Below, one piece after another: positions 51,498 to 59,735 of a stretch of DNA of 64,000 nt. The notes under the pieces were generated by a model. It saw only the letters and a list, made by a program, of their open reading frames with translations. It did no database searches and had not been told where the DNA came from. A program made the translations under genes and the position numbers. The DNA is from Mycobacterium sp. IS-1590 (GTDB taxonomy: Bacteria > Actinomycetota > Actinomycetes > Mycobacteriales > Mycobacteriaceae). Location of the stretch: assembly GCF_001500025.1 (NCBI RefSeq), contig NZ_LQIW01000048.1, forward strand, positions 186,001 to 250,000. Reading direction: 5' to 3'. How positions within the stretch are numbered: position 1 is the first letter of the stretch; each line of letters opens with the position of its first letter.

Positions 51498-52349
51498 ATG
51501 ACCGTCTCTGCGCTATCGGACAGAGGTTTTGCCCAACCGGCCAACATGGCGGCCGGCGCGAACCGACGCGTCATCGACCTGCGGCGAGGCGGTCGAGCGC
51601 TGGGCGGCAGCTATCTATATGAGGGCGATGCGCTGATCACCGGTTGGCACTCGCACGACGTGCACCAGATCGAGTACGCGCTCGGCGGGGTCGTCGAGGT
51701 GGAAACCGACTCGGCGCACTACCTTCTGCCGCCGCAGCAGGCCGCATGGATTCCCGTGGGTCTCGACCATCAGGCGACCATGAACCCCGACGTCCGGACC
51801 GTCGCGGTGATGTTCGACCCGCAGTTGATCCCGCATGCCGGCGACCGGGCGCGCATCCTGGCGGTGTCCCCACTGATCCGCGAAATGATGATCTACGCGC
51901 TGCGCTGGCCCATCGACCGCGCCGAAGGCGACGAGATCTCCGACGCGTTCTTCCGCACGCTGGCCAATCTCGTGACCGAGGCACTCGACCACGAGGCGCC
52001 GTTGAGCCTGCCCACGTCCGAGCATCCGATCGTCGCCGCCGCAATGGCCTACACCAAGGAGCATCTCGACGGTGTCACCGCCGAAGAGGTGAGCCGGGCC
52101 GTTTCGGTGTCCGAACGCACGCTCCGGCGGCTGTTCCAGGATTCGGTCGGGTTGTCCTGGCGCACATACCTTCTGCACGCCCGCATGCTGAAGGCCATGG
52201 CATTGCTGGCCGCGCCGGGTCAGTCGGTGCAGGAGACGTCGTCGGCGGTCGGCTTCGACAGCCTCAGTTCCTTCACCCGGGCCTTCACTCAGTTCTGCGG
52301 GGAGACGCCGACGAGCTACCGCAAGCGGGTGGGCGGCACATCGCTGTAA
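51498..52349 (+). CDS. AraC-family transcriptional regulator
   Basis: A 283-residue regulator with an N-terminal cupin sensor domain (GWHSHDVHQIEYALGG and LLPPQQAAWIPVGLDHQ, with cupin histidines) and two C-terminal helix-turn-helix units (TAEEVSRAVSVSERTLRRLFQ and VQETSSAVGFDSLSSFTRAFTQ). It probably senses a small molecule and controls the divergent amidohydrolase gene. Both starts lie within 24 bp, so the promoters must overlap the coding sequences. Confidence 0.9.
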   Translation: MTVSALSDRGFAQPANMAAGANRRVIDLRRGGRALGGSYLYEGDALITGWHSHDVHQIEYALGGVVEVETDSAHYLLPPQQAAWIPVGLDHQATMNPDVRTVAVMFDPQLIPHAGDRARILAVSPLIREMMIYALRWPIDRAEGDEISDAFFRTLANLVTEALDHEAPLSLPTSEHPIVAAAMAYTKEHLDGVTAEEVSRAVSVSERTLRRLFQDSVGLSWRTYLLHARMLKAMALLAAPGQSVQETSSAVGFDSLSSFTRAFTQFCGETPTSYRKRVGGTSL

Positions 52350-52358
52350 AAGGCAGCG

Positions 52359-52988
52359 TCACGACTCGTCGCGCATCTGGCCATCGCGAAGCAGCGCGTT
52401 CACCGCGCTCCCCCATCGCTGAAGTTGGGCGGGGGTGTCGAACGGTTCGGTGAGGTGACGCTCGATGTGGTCGCGCAGGATCCAGGCGCCCAGGGCCAAC
52501 ACCAGCGGGTTGAGTGCACCCCACGTCGGGTCGAGGTCGGGGCGGGTCAGCCCGGCTTCCCTGCGCGCCTGCCAGCGCTGAGCGCCGACGGCGGCGAGCG
52601 AGTCGAACACCTGCGTGCCGAGCGAACTCCCGTCGGTCAGCGCACGTACGACATATGCGACCACATCGGGTTCGTCGGCCACCAAGGACGTCACGCGGTC
52701 CCCCACGTCGGTGATGGAGTCCACCGTTGATTCGGGCATGCGCTGCATGAGTGCGGTATTCATCACCCCGAGCACGTGGTCGTCGACGGCCTTGATCAGG
52801 TTGGCTTTCGTTTCGAAGTGGTGCTGGACCAACCCCAGCGAGACGCCGGCTTCCGCCGCGACTGCGCGAAGCGACGTCGCCGACGTGCCGCGAGCCGCAA
52901 AGCACTGAAGCGCCGCATCGCGAATCCGTTCGACGCTCGAACGCTGATGCTTCTCGGAGGCGTGTTGCCCCGTCGACGCCGCCGTCAT
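52359..52988 (-). CDS. TetR-family regulator, divergent from a WhiB gene
   Basis: A 209-residue TetR protein with DNA-binding segment TSLRAVAAEAGVSLGLVQHHFETKANLIKAVDD. The ATG at 52988 is preferred; the frame to 53198 crosses operators and the WhiB gene start. Two tandem palindromes upstream (53029-53068) are probable binding sites, giving autoregulation and control of the WhiB gene. It converges on the AraC gene with a 9-base gap. Confidence 0.87.
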   Translation of the reverse strand: MTAASTGQHASEKHQRSSVERIRDAALQCFAARGTSATSLRAVAAEAGVSLGLVQHHFETKANLIKAVDDHVLGVMNTALMQRMPESTVDSITDVGDRVTSLVADEPDVVAYVVRALTDGSSLGTQVFDSLAAVGAQRWQARREAGLTRPDLDPTWGALNPLVLALGAWILRDHIERHLTEPFDTPAQLQRWGSAVNALLRDGQMRDES

Positions 52989-53028
52989 CGATACCCGCAG
53001 GTCTGAGTGCTCACCCCCACACAGTAGC

Positions 53029-53068
53029 CAATACGCATGTATTGTCGGAAACCGATACGCGTGTATTG
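53029..53068. promoter_or_regulatory. two tandem operator palindromes between TetR and WhiB genes
   Basis: CAATAC-GCAT-GTATTG (53029-53044, perfect 6-bp arms) and CGATAC-GCGT-GTATTG (53053-53068, one mismatch), centres 24 bp apart. They lie between the TetR start (52988) and the WhiB start (53113) and are probably bound by that TetR protein. Confidence 0.72.
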
Positions 53069-53112
53069 TCACCCTCGTGGCGGAGGACCGTCCCGACCGA
53101 AAGGAAACGCAG

Positions 53113-53427
53113 ATGCCCGTCGACGAGCGGCTGAATGGCCGGACGACGCGCCCCGTTGCGGTCAACGCGCCCCAGGACACGGCGCTCGGCGCCTGCATTC
53201 AGGACCCCGACCGGTGGGCCCTCGGGGCCGACGAGGGCGCCAAGGAGCTGTGCCGGACATGTCCTCGCCGTTGGCTCTGCGCCCAGGAGGCGTGTCAGAC
53301 ACCCGGAGCGGTCGGGGTGTGGGCCGGCATCTACATTCCGGACACCGGCCGGGCACGCCAGTTCGCGTTGCGGCAACTACAGTCGCTGGCCGAACGCAAT
53401 GGATTCACCGTCCGAAAGGCGGGCTGA
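53113..53427 (+). CDS. WhiB-family iron-sulfur regulator
   Basis: A 104-residue WhiB-like protein. The four cluster cysteines are in GACIQDPDRW, LCRTCPRRWLC (C-x2-C-x5-C), and GVWAGIY is the conserved G(V/L)W turn. The ATG at 53113 follows AAAGGAAA; an upstream GTG at 53077 is in frame but lies close to the operators. WhiB proteins bind [4Fe-4S] and act with sigma factor A. The divergent TetR gene and palindromes suggest it is induced by a small molecule. Confidence 0.9.
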   Translation: MPVDERLNGRTTRPVAVNAPQDTALGACIQDPDRWALGADEGAKELCRTCPRRWLCAQEACQTPGAVGVWAGIYIPDTGRARQFALRQLQSLAERNGFTVRKAG

Positions 53428-53514
53428 ACCGCATCTTTCAGGCCGCGGGTTTCACTGGCGTTGCCAGCGGGCAACCTCAGCGCAACCGATTCCGTGAGCC
53501 ACCAGGAGACCCCG

Positions 53515-53733
53515 ATGCGCGAGCGCGCTCTCGCCCCCGCCGACAACCCGACCGCCGAGGCGATCGCCACCACCGGCCTCTTTTTGATCTTCACCGCAAT
53601 CATCGCGGTCGCCGTGAGCCTGTCGAGTTGGGGTGCCTCCGACGCACCGTTGGCCGCCGCCGCGGGGCTCGTGGCCGTGGTCAGCTTCACTGCCAGCCTG
53701 CTGTGCTTCGGCAAGCAGAGCGCAGACGACTGA
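53515..53733 (+). CDS. small two-helix membrane protein
   Basis: A 72-residue protein with two predicted membrane helices (GLFLIFTAIIAVAVSLSSW and LAAAAGLVAVVSFTASLLCFG) and short polar ends. The ATG at 53515 has an AGGAG ribosome site; GTG 53494 is in frame. It follows the WhiB gene by 87 bases. Conserved small proteins of this type are found in mycobacteria but I do not know the function. Confidence 0.68.
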   Translation: MRERALAPADNPTAEAIATTGLFLIFTAIIAVAVSLSSWGASDAPLAAAAGLVAVVSFTASLLCFGKQSADD

Positions 53734-53768
53734 CGCGCGCCGGTACACGCCTGCGATGATGGCCGGTT

Positions 53769-54260
53769 ATGGCCCGCTGGTATCCCCTGGCATCCGCTGA
53801 CGCTGACTTCTTGGCGTCGGCTCCCCACGTCTTCCGCTACGAGAAGCGCTACGCCGCGACCCCGGAGCAGGTGTGGAAATCGCTGACTTCGGACGAGTCG
53901 CTGGCGGCGTGGGGGCCCGCGGTCAAGAACGTCACCTGGACCTCACCGCGTCCGTTCGGAGTCGGGACGACCCGTGACGTGACCGCCCTCGGCGGCGCCG
54001 TCCTACGTGAACGCTTCTTCGAATGGGACGAGGGCCATCAGAAGTCCTTCTACGTCTACGAGTCGACGTTGCCGCTGTTCAAACGCTTCGCCGAGGATTA
54101 CATCGTCGAGGCCGACGGCGAGCAGACACGGTTCACCTGGGTCGTCGCGATCGAACCGAAGAACGCGATGAGCGTGCCCGTCAAAGTATTGGCGCCGCTA
54201 CTCAAGGCAGGCTTCGGGCGCATTCCCAGCGACGGGCAGAAGTACTTCGCCGCTAGGTGA
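53769..54260 (+). CDS. SRPBCC/START-like (polyketide cyclase family) protein
   Basis: A 163-residue protein with the pattern of an SRPBCC fold: an opening strand (VFRYEKRYAATPEQVWKSLTSDESLAAWGP), a beta-sheet core (GTTRDVTALGGAVLRERFFEWDEG) and a long C-terminal helix (VKVLAPLLKAGFGRIPSDGQKYF). This fold binds hydrophobic ligands, and mycobacterial members bind lipids or aid toxin and stress responses. It stands alone between small-protein and tRNA genes. The specific ligand is unknown. Confidence 0.8.
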   Translation: MARWYPLASADADFLASAPHVFRYEKRYAATPEQVWKSLTSDESLAAWGPAVKNVTWTSPRPFGVGTTRDVTALGGAVLRERFFEWDEGHQKSFYVYESTLPLFKRFAEDYIVEADGEQTRFTWVVAIEPKNAMSVPVKVLAPLLKAGFGRIPSDGQKYFAAR

Positions 54261-54265
54261 GTTCG

Positions 54266-54349
54266 TGCGGGCGGTGGGACTCGAACCCACACGTTCTTTC
54301 GAACACCGGCACCTAAAGCCGGCGCGTCAGCCAATTGCGCCACGCCCGC
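54266..54349 (-). tRNA. tRNA-Leu (anticodon UAG)
   Basis: The minus strand folds into an 84-base cloverleaf: 7-bp acceptor stem (GCGGGCG with CGCCCGC), D-arm, anticodon loop TTTAGGT giving UAG, a long variable arm (GTTC-GAAA-GAAC) typical of leucine tRNAs, and a GTTCGAGTC T-loop. The 3' terminal CCA is not encoded. Confidence 0.93.
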
Positions 54350-54443
54350 AGCGAGTGTCGATGCTACTCCGCGCCTCCCGCACACCTGTCGGACCGCCTC
54401 GACGAGTTCGTCGGCCCCAAGGACGTCGCGGTACCGTTGGAAG

Positions 54444-54821
54444 GTGTCCACTACACGGCGTAGGAGGCCGGCGCTCATCGCTTTGGTGATCGTCGGGGCC
54501 GTCGGCTGCCTTGCGCTGGCGTGGTGGCAGTGGACCCGCTTCGAGTCGGCCTCGGGCAGCTTCCAGAATCTCGGCTACGCGATGCAGTGGCCGCTGTTCG
54601 CCGGCTTCGTCGTGTACGCCTACTACAAATTCGTGCGCTACGAGGAAGCTCCCCCCGAGCCCGCGAAACGCGATCTCACCGAGATCCCCGAGGATCTGCT
54701 CCCGCAAAAGCCCTCAGCGACAACCCGATTCGACGACGATGTCGACGACCCCGCACTGCGCGAGTACAACGCCTACCTGGCCGAGCTCGCCGAGAAGGAC
54801 AAGGAACACCCGGCCACATGA
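54444..54821 (+). CDS. lprD: LprD-like membrane protein (Rv1343c homologue)
   Basis: A 125-residue protein, close in length to M. tuberculosis Rv1343c. An N-terminal basic stretch is followed by two hydrophobic segments (about 12-28 and 45-60), then an acidic, proline-rich cytosolic or exposed tail. It starts at GTG 54444 and overlaps the next gene by 4 bp (ATGA). Synteny with Rv1343c-Rv1342c supports the call. I see no canonical lipobox Cys, so the lipoprotein name may not apply here. Confidence 0.82.
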   Translation: MSTTRRRRPALIALVIVGAVGCLALAWWQWTRFESASGSFQNLGYAMQWPLFAGFVVYAYYKFVRYEEAPPEPAKRDLTEIPEDLLPQKPSATTRFDDDVDDPALREYNAYLAELAEKDKEHPAT

Positions 54822-55150
54822 CCGAACCGCCGATCACCTCCGCCGAAAACGTCCGCAAGGCACTCCTGGGCTACCGGGTGCTGGCCTGGACGACGGGCAT
54901 CTGGCTCATCGCGCTCTGCTACGAGATGGTGATGAAGTACGTCTACCACGTCGAAGGCCTGAACTGGATCGCGGTGGTCCACGGCTGGGTCTACTTCGTG
55001 TATCTGCTCTTCACCGCCAACCTCGCGGTCAAGGTGCGCTGGCCGATCGGAAAGACCATCGGCGTCCTGCTCGCGGGCACCATTCCGCTCGTCGGCATCA
55101 TCGTCGAGCAGGTCCAGACCAGGGAGATCAAAGACCGCTACGGTCTGTAG
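54818..55150 (+). CDS. DUF3817 integral membrane protein (Rv1342c homologue)
   Basis: A 110-residue membrane protein with three predicted helices (TGIWLIALCYEMVMKYV, VHGWVYFVYLLFTANLAV and TIGVLLAGTIPLVGIIVEQV) as in DUF3817. It is translationally coupled to lprD. Its last 23 bases overlap the convergent transporter gene. The function is not known. The partnership with lprD is conserved across mycobacteria. Confidence 0.85.
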   Translation: MTEPPITSAENVRKALLGYRVLAWTTGIWLIALCYEMVMKYVYHVEGLNWIAVVHGWVYFVYLLFTANLAVKVRWPIGKTIGVLLAGTIPLVGIIVEQVQTREIKDRYGL

Positions 55151-56588
55151 CCAGCGCCAGATCCGGTTCTGATTCGTTCATTTCACCGAGTTTCGGGATC
55201 GCGAGCGCAGTGAGCGCGGCCACGACGGCCGCACCGGCTGCGATCAGCAGCGCGACCCGCAAACCGGCCAACGACGGCACCTCGTGCCCGGCCACCGTCG
55301 TGGTCATCACCGTCAGCACCGCACCGATCACCGCGCTGGAGATCGATGTGCCCAGCGAGCGCGCGAGCGCGTTGATTCCGTTGGCAGCGGCCGTTTCCGA
55401 CACCGGCACGGCGGCATTGATCAACGCGGGTAACGACGAGAACGCGAAACCCACGCCGATGCTGACCATCACGTTGAACACGCACAGCTGCCACGCACTG
55501 TTCATCAGCACCAGCCCCGACAGGTACCCGGCGGCCACCACGGTCGACCCGACGAACAAGGTGAACCGAGGCCCGCGCACATCGGCGATCCGAGCCGCCA
55601 CCGGCGACGTCAACATCATCGCCAACCCGCCGGGCGCCATCCACAGACCCGTCTGCAGCAGCGACTGGCCGAGTCCGTAGCCCGAGCCCGCCGGTAGCTC
55701 GAGGATCTGCGGCGCGATCAACGACATCGCGAACAGCGAGAAGCCCACCGCGATCGACGCCAGATTCGTCGTCAGCACCGGCCGTTTCAGCGTGGTGCGA
55801 AGATCGACGATCGGGGCAGCCGTCCGGAACTGCCACAGCGCGAACAACCCGAAGATCACCACCGACGAGCCGAACATCGTCACGGTGATCGCGCTGGTCC
55901 AACCCCAGCTTCCGCCCTTGGAGATGCCCAGCAGCAGCGTGACGAGCCCGCCGGCGAGACCGATCGCGCCCAGCGCGTCGAAGCGGTCGGCCGACACCGA
56001 GGGCAGCCGCGGTACCAGCGCGGCGAACGACACCGCCGACATCACCCCCAGTGCGGCGCCGAACCAGAACAACGCGCTCCAGTCGAAGCGATCGGCGATC
56101 ATCGCCGACAGCGGAAGACCAAGCGCCCCACCCACACCCAGCGATGCGCTCATCAGTCCCATCGCGGTGCCGACCCGATGAGCCGGCACCGATGCGCGCA
56201 TCACGCTGATGCCCAGCGGGATGATCGGCATCCCGAAGCCCTGCAGCCCGCGACCGATGATCACCGGGACCAGCGCCGTCGTCGTCGCCGCGATCAACGA
56301 TCCGACCGTGAGCAGTACGGCGCAGATGATCAAAATGGGCTTGGGCCCGTACATGTCGCCGAGCCTGCCGAACATCGGTGTGGCGACGGCCGCCGTGAGC
56401 AACGTCGCGGTGATCACCCACGACGCGTTGGACGCGCTGGTGTCCAGCAGCGTGGGCAGTTCGGGAATGAGCGGGATGACCAGCGTCTGCATCAGGGACA
56501 CGCTGATGCCCGCCGCCGCGAGCACCGCCACGACGATCGCCGGGTGCCGCGTTCTGCCGACATCGGCTTGGGCGGGGGCGCGGCGCAC
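55128..56588 (-). CDS. MFS drug:H+ antiporter (DHA2-like)
   Basis: A 486-residue transporter with about 14 predicted helices. ATLLTAAVATPMFGRLGDMYGPKPILI is the family motif A, RGLQGFGMPIIPLGISVM is motif C-like in helix 5, and the C-terminal half repeats the pattern. This is the 14-helix EmrB/QacA group. The GTG at 56588 is used because the frame to 56654 overlaps rdgB. It has been inserted between rdgB and the lprD pair, which adjoin in M. tuberculosis. Confidence 0.85.
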   Translation of the reverse strand: MRRAPAQADVGRTRHPAIVVAVLAAAGISVSLMQTLVIPLIPELPTLLDTSASNASWVITATLLTAAVATPMFGRLGDMYGPKPILIICAVLLTVGSLIAATTTALVPVIIGRGLQGFGMPIIPLGISVMRASVPAHRVGTAMGLMSASLGVGGALGLPLSAMIADRFDWSALFWFGAALGVMSAVSFAALVPRLPSVSADRFDALGAIGLAGGLVTLLLGISKGGSWGWTSAITVTMFGSSVVIFGLFALWQFRTAAPIVDLRTTLKRPVLTTNLASIAVGFSLFAMSLIAPQILELPAGSGYGLGQSLLQTGLWMAPGGLAMMLTSPVAARIADVRGPRFTLFVGSTVVAAGYLSGLVLMNSAWQLCVFNVMVSIGVGFAFSSLPALINAAVPVSETAAANGINALARSLGTSISSAVIGAVLTVMTTTVAGHEVPSLAGLRVALLIAAGAAVVAALTALAIPKLGEMNESEPDLALATDRSGL

Positions 56589-56631
56589 CCCGGGGATGCT
56601 ACCGCTTAGTTGATCTATACAAAATTCGCGC

Positions 56632-57240
56632 TCAGGTTCGCGCGGCCAACTCACGCAACGCGGGAAGCAGCGCCGTCAGCGCCCGCCCCCGGTGCGAGGC
56701 CGCATCCTTCTCGGCCGCGTCGAGTTCGGCCGCGGTCCGCTCCGATCCGGCGGGCAGGAACACCGGGTCGTAGCCGAACCCGCCGTCGCCACGTGGCGCG
56801 CGGGTGATGCTGCCCGGCCACTCCCCTCGCACCACGATTTCGCCCCCCTCGTGCACCAGCGCGCAGGCCGACACGAACGCCGCGCTGCGCCGCTCGTCGG
56901 GTACATCGGCCAGTTGTGCCAGCAGCAGCGCCGTATTCGCGGCATCGTCTCCGTGCCGGCCGGCCCACCGCGCCGAGAGCACGCCGGGCATTCCGTTCAA
57001 CGCCGCGACTTCCAGACCGGAGTCGTCGGCGACCGTCGCCAGGCCCGTCGCGCGATGAGCATCGCGCGCCTTGGCCAACGCGTTCTCTTCGAACGTCGCC
57101 CCGGTTTCGGGGGCCTCGTCGAAGGCGGGCACGTCGTCGAGCGAGAGCAGCCTCAGCCCCGACACCCCCGCCGCGGCGAGCACCCGGTGCAACTCGGCCA
57201 GCTTCTTCGAGTTGCGGCTGGCAACCAGCAGCTCGGTCAG
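56632..57240 (-). CDS. rdgB: dITP/XTP pyrophosphatase (RdgB/HAM1)
   Basis: A 202-residue RdgB (Rv1341 homologue). It opens TELLVASRNSKKLAEL and carries DDSGLEVAALNGMPGVLSARW and GDGGFGYDPVF, the substrate and metal sites. It hydrolyses non-canonical purine triphosphates such as dITP and XTP. The start appears to be CTG at 57240, overlapping the rph TGA (CTGA), because no ATG/GTG precedes the conserved N-terminus; a later TTG at 57192 would delete it. Confidence 0.9.
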   Translation of the reverse strand: MTELLVASRNSKKLAELHRVLAAAGVSGLRLLSLDDVPAFDEAPETGATFEENALAKARDAHRATGLATVADDSGLEVAALNGMPGVLSARWAGRHGDDAANTALLLAQLADVPDERRSAAFVSACALVHEGGEIVVRGEWPGSITRAPRGDGGFGYDPVFLPAGSERTAAELDAAEKDAASHRGRALTALLPALRELAART

Positions 57241-58019
57241 CTTCCGAACGCCTTCTTGGGCGGGTCTTTCGGCTCGGGCAGCACCCCGGGATAGGGCAGC
57301 GCCAATGCCTCGCGCTGAATCTCGAAGATCTGCTCACACGCCGCCATCGCCGCGTCGAGCATCTTGTCCAGTGTGGAGCGTGGGAACGTCGCGCCCTCGC
57401 CGGTGCCCTGGATCTCGACGAGGGTGCCGGTGTCGGTGGCCACGACGTTCATGTCCACCTCGGCGCGCGAGTCCTCGGTGTACGGCAGGTCGGTGCGAAT
57501 GCGCCCGTCGACGACGCCGACGCTGACCGCGGCGATCGCGCACGACAGCGGCCGCGGGTCCGACAGCTTGCCCGCGGCCGACAGGTAGGTCACCGCATCG
57601 GCCAGTGCGACGTAGGCCCCGGTGATAGCAGCCGTTCGCGTACCCCCGTCGGCCTGCAGCACGTCACAGTCGATCGCGATCGTGTTCTCGCCCAGCGCCG
57701 CGAGGTCGATGCACGCCCGCAACGACCGGCCGACGAGCCGGCTGATCTCCTGGGTGCGGCCACCGACGCGGCCCTTGACCGACTCGCGATCGGACCGATC
57801 GTGCGTCGCGGCGGGCAGCATCGCGTATTCGGCTGTCAGCCAGCCCTTTCCAGAGCCCTTGCGCCAGCGCGGTACGCCCTCGGTGACGCTAGCGGTGCAC
57901 ATGACGCGCGTCTCGCCGAACTCCACCAGCACCGAACCGGCGGGATGGGTGGTGAAACCACGGGTGATGCGGACCGGCCTCAGCTCGTCGTCAAGCCGGC
58001 CGTCTTCTCTTCGGGACAC
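57237..58019 (-). CDS. rph: ribonuclease PH
   Basis: A 260-residue RNase PH (Rv1340 homologue). SRREDGRLDDELRPVRI, GSVLVEFGETRVMCTASV and the phosphate-binding GGRTQEISRLVGRSLRA and DCDVLQADGGTRTAAITG blocks are all present. It trims tRNA 3' ends using phosphate. The GTG start is at 58019. Translation is coupled to rdgB by the CTGA overlap, and it lies downstream of the Rv1339-like gene. Confidence 0.94.
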   Translation of the reverse strand: MSRREDGRLDDELRPVRITRGFTTHPAGSVLVEFGETRVMCTASVTEGVPRWRKGSGKGWLTAEYAMLPAATHDRSDRESVKGRVGGRTQEISRLVGRSLRACIDLAALGENTIAIDCDVLQADGGTRTAAITGAYVALADAVTYLSAAGKLSDPRPLSCAIAAVSVGVVDGRIRTDLPYTEDSRAEVDMNVVATDTGTLVEIQGTGEGATFPRSTLDKMLDAAMAACEQIFEIQREALALPYPGVLPEPKDPPKKAFGS

Positions 58020-58063
58020 GAGCCAACCCTAACGGCTGGCTCCGACCTCATTGCTGGAGACCA

Positions 58064-58843
58064 TCAGGCCGCCGCGCGCGCGATGTCGAACGACTCGTTG
58101 CACACCACCGCGTGCACCGGGCCGTCGAATTCGGCCTTGGCCTCGCTGATGACGTCCTCGCGCGACGTCCACGGCGGAATGTGGGTCAGCAGCAGCTCGC
58201 CGACGCCGGCCTCGGCGGCGGCCCGGCCCGCCTCCGTACCCGACAGGTGCAGTCGGGGCGGCCGATCCGGCGAGTGCGTCCACGACGCCTCGCACAAGAA
58301 GACATCGGCGTCGCGGGCCAAGTCGATGAGTTGGTCGCAGTAGCCGGTGTCGCCGCTGTAGACGAGCGTTGCACCGTCCTGGTCGGTGATGCGCATGCCG
58401 TAGGACTCGGTCGGATGGCAAACCAGTTTCGGGGTCACACTGAGCGAGCCGATGGTGACGGTTTCGTTGTCGACCCAGTGGCGGATCTCGAAGACGTCGG
58501 AGAAATCGTCGATCTCCCCGCCCTCGGGCGAGGACGCCGCACCGAGCCGAGCCCAGGTGTTGGCGGGGCCGTACATGATGCCGCGCTCCTGTGCCGGCGA
58601 CGGGTGATAGCGCCGCCACACGAACAGACCCGGCAGATCCAGGCAGTGGTCGGCATGCAGATGCGACAACAACACGTGCACGTCGTTGGGATCGGCGTGG
58701 CGCTGCAGCGCGCCGAGCACGCCGCCGCCGAAGTCGAGCACCAACGGCGGGGTATCGGGTGCGGTGACGAGATATCCGGACGCCGGCGAATCAGGCCCGA
58801 CAACACTGCCGGAGCAACCGAGTACGGTGATTCGCACGCTCAC
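58064..58843 (-). CDS. MBL-fold cyclic nucleotide phosphodiesterase (Rv1339 homologue)
   Basis: A 259-residue metallo-beta-lactamase fold protein, very close to M. tuberculosis Rv1339, an atypical class II cAMP phosphodiesterase. The HxHxDH metal motif is SHLHADHCLDL, YSGDTGYC supplies another Asp and LLLTHIPPW a late His. The GTG at 58843 gives the shared N-terminus VRITVLGCSGS. With the membrane adenylate cyclase at 31350 the window encodes both synthesis and hydrolysis of cAMP. Confidence 0.9.
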   Translation of the reverse strand: MSVRITVLGCSGSVVGPDSPASGYLVTAPDTPPLVLDFGGGVLGALQRHADPNDVHVLLSHLHADHCLDLPGLFVWRRYHPSPAQERGIMYGPANTWARLGAASSPEGGEIDDFSDVFEIRHWVDNETVTIGSLSVTPKLVCHPTESYGMRITDQDGATLVYSGDTGYCDQLIDLARDADVFLCEASWTHSPDRPPRLHLSGTEAGRAAAEAGVGELLLTHIPPWTSREDVISEAKAEFDGPVHAVVCNESFDIARAAA

Positions 58844-58901
58844 TAGCTTGCCATGCCCCGTCCCCCCGTGACGAAAACATGGCCGGTTTGAGCGACCGAA
58901 A

Positions 58902-59735
58902 TCATCTCGGCGCGCTGACGTGACGTTGAACAGGTCGAACGCCGTCGAGCGTGGGGCCGAGAAAGCGTGCGGCAAGGGCGGTGAAGGCGTCCGGGTCGCC
59001 CGTCGCCTCGAAGATCCGCTGGGGCGGCGGGGAGTCGTGCGGCCGCAGCAAATCGAGTTCGGTGAGTACCCTCAGCAAGTCCTTGGCGGTCTCCTCGGCG
59101 CTCGACACCAACGCGACGTTCTCGCCCATCGCCAACTGGATCAGACCCGACAACATCGGGTAGTGGGTGCAGCCCAGCACGAGGGTGTCCACCTGAGCGC
59201 GCTGAAGCGGTTCGAGGTACCCCTCGGCGAGCCCGAGCACCTGGCGCCCACTGGTCACACCCCGCTCGACGAAGTCGACGAACCGGGGGCACGCCACCCC
59301 GATCACCTCGGTGTCGCGGGCCGCCGCGAATGCGTCCTGGTACGCGCCGGACGCGATCGTCGCCGCGGTGCCGATGACACCGATGCGACCGTTGCGGGTG
59401 GTCGCGACCGCGCGGCGCACCGCGGGCAGGATCACCTCGATCACGGGCACCGGCGCATAGCGTTCGCGGGCGTCGCGCAGACACGCCGACGACGCCGTGT
59501 TACAGGCGATGACGAGTGCCTTGACTCCGCGTGAGACGAGATCGTCACCGATCGCCAGAGCATGTGCCCGGACCTCCGGGATGGACAGCGGCCCGTACGG
59601 CCCGTTGGCGGTGTCACCGACGTAGACGATGTTCTCGGAGGGCAACTGGTCGATGATCGCGCGGGCGACCGTGAGGCCACCGACGCCCGAGTCGAAGATG
59701 CCGACGGGCGCGTCGGCGGACACAGGCGGGTTCAC
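58902..59735 (-). CDS. murI: glutamate racemase
   Basis: A 277-residue MurI (Rv1338 homologue). GIFDSGVGGLTVARAI at the N-terminus, the first catalytic Cys in ACNTASSAC and the second in GCTHYPML are intact. It makes D-glutamate for peptidoglycan. The GTG start at 59735 overlaps the rhomboid stop (GTGA), so the two are coupled. Confidence 0.95.
   Translation of the reverse strand: MNPPVSADAPVGIFDSGVGGLTVARAIIDQLPSENIVYVGDTANGPYGPLSIPEVRAHALAIGDDLVSRGVKALVIACNTASSACLRDARERYAPVPVIEVILPAVRRAVATTRNGRIGVIGTAATIASGAYQDAFAAARDTEVIGVACPRFVDFVERGVTSGRQVLGLAEGYLEPLQRAQVDTLVLGCTHYPMLSGLIQLAMGENVALVSSAEETAKDLLRVLTELDLLRPHDSPPPQRIFEATGDPDAFTALAARFLGPTLDGVRPVQRHVSAPR

Noticed and set aside
50469..51498. 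Long plus-strand open frame extending the AraC gene leftward through the amidohydrolase
   Set aside because: The extension is antisense to a well-supported amidohydrolase; the AraC protein starts naturally at 51498.
53455..53467. Small CTGGC-GTT-GCCAG hairpin after the WhiB gene as a terminator
   Set aside because: Only 5-bp stem and no T-tract; too weak to call.
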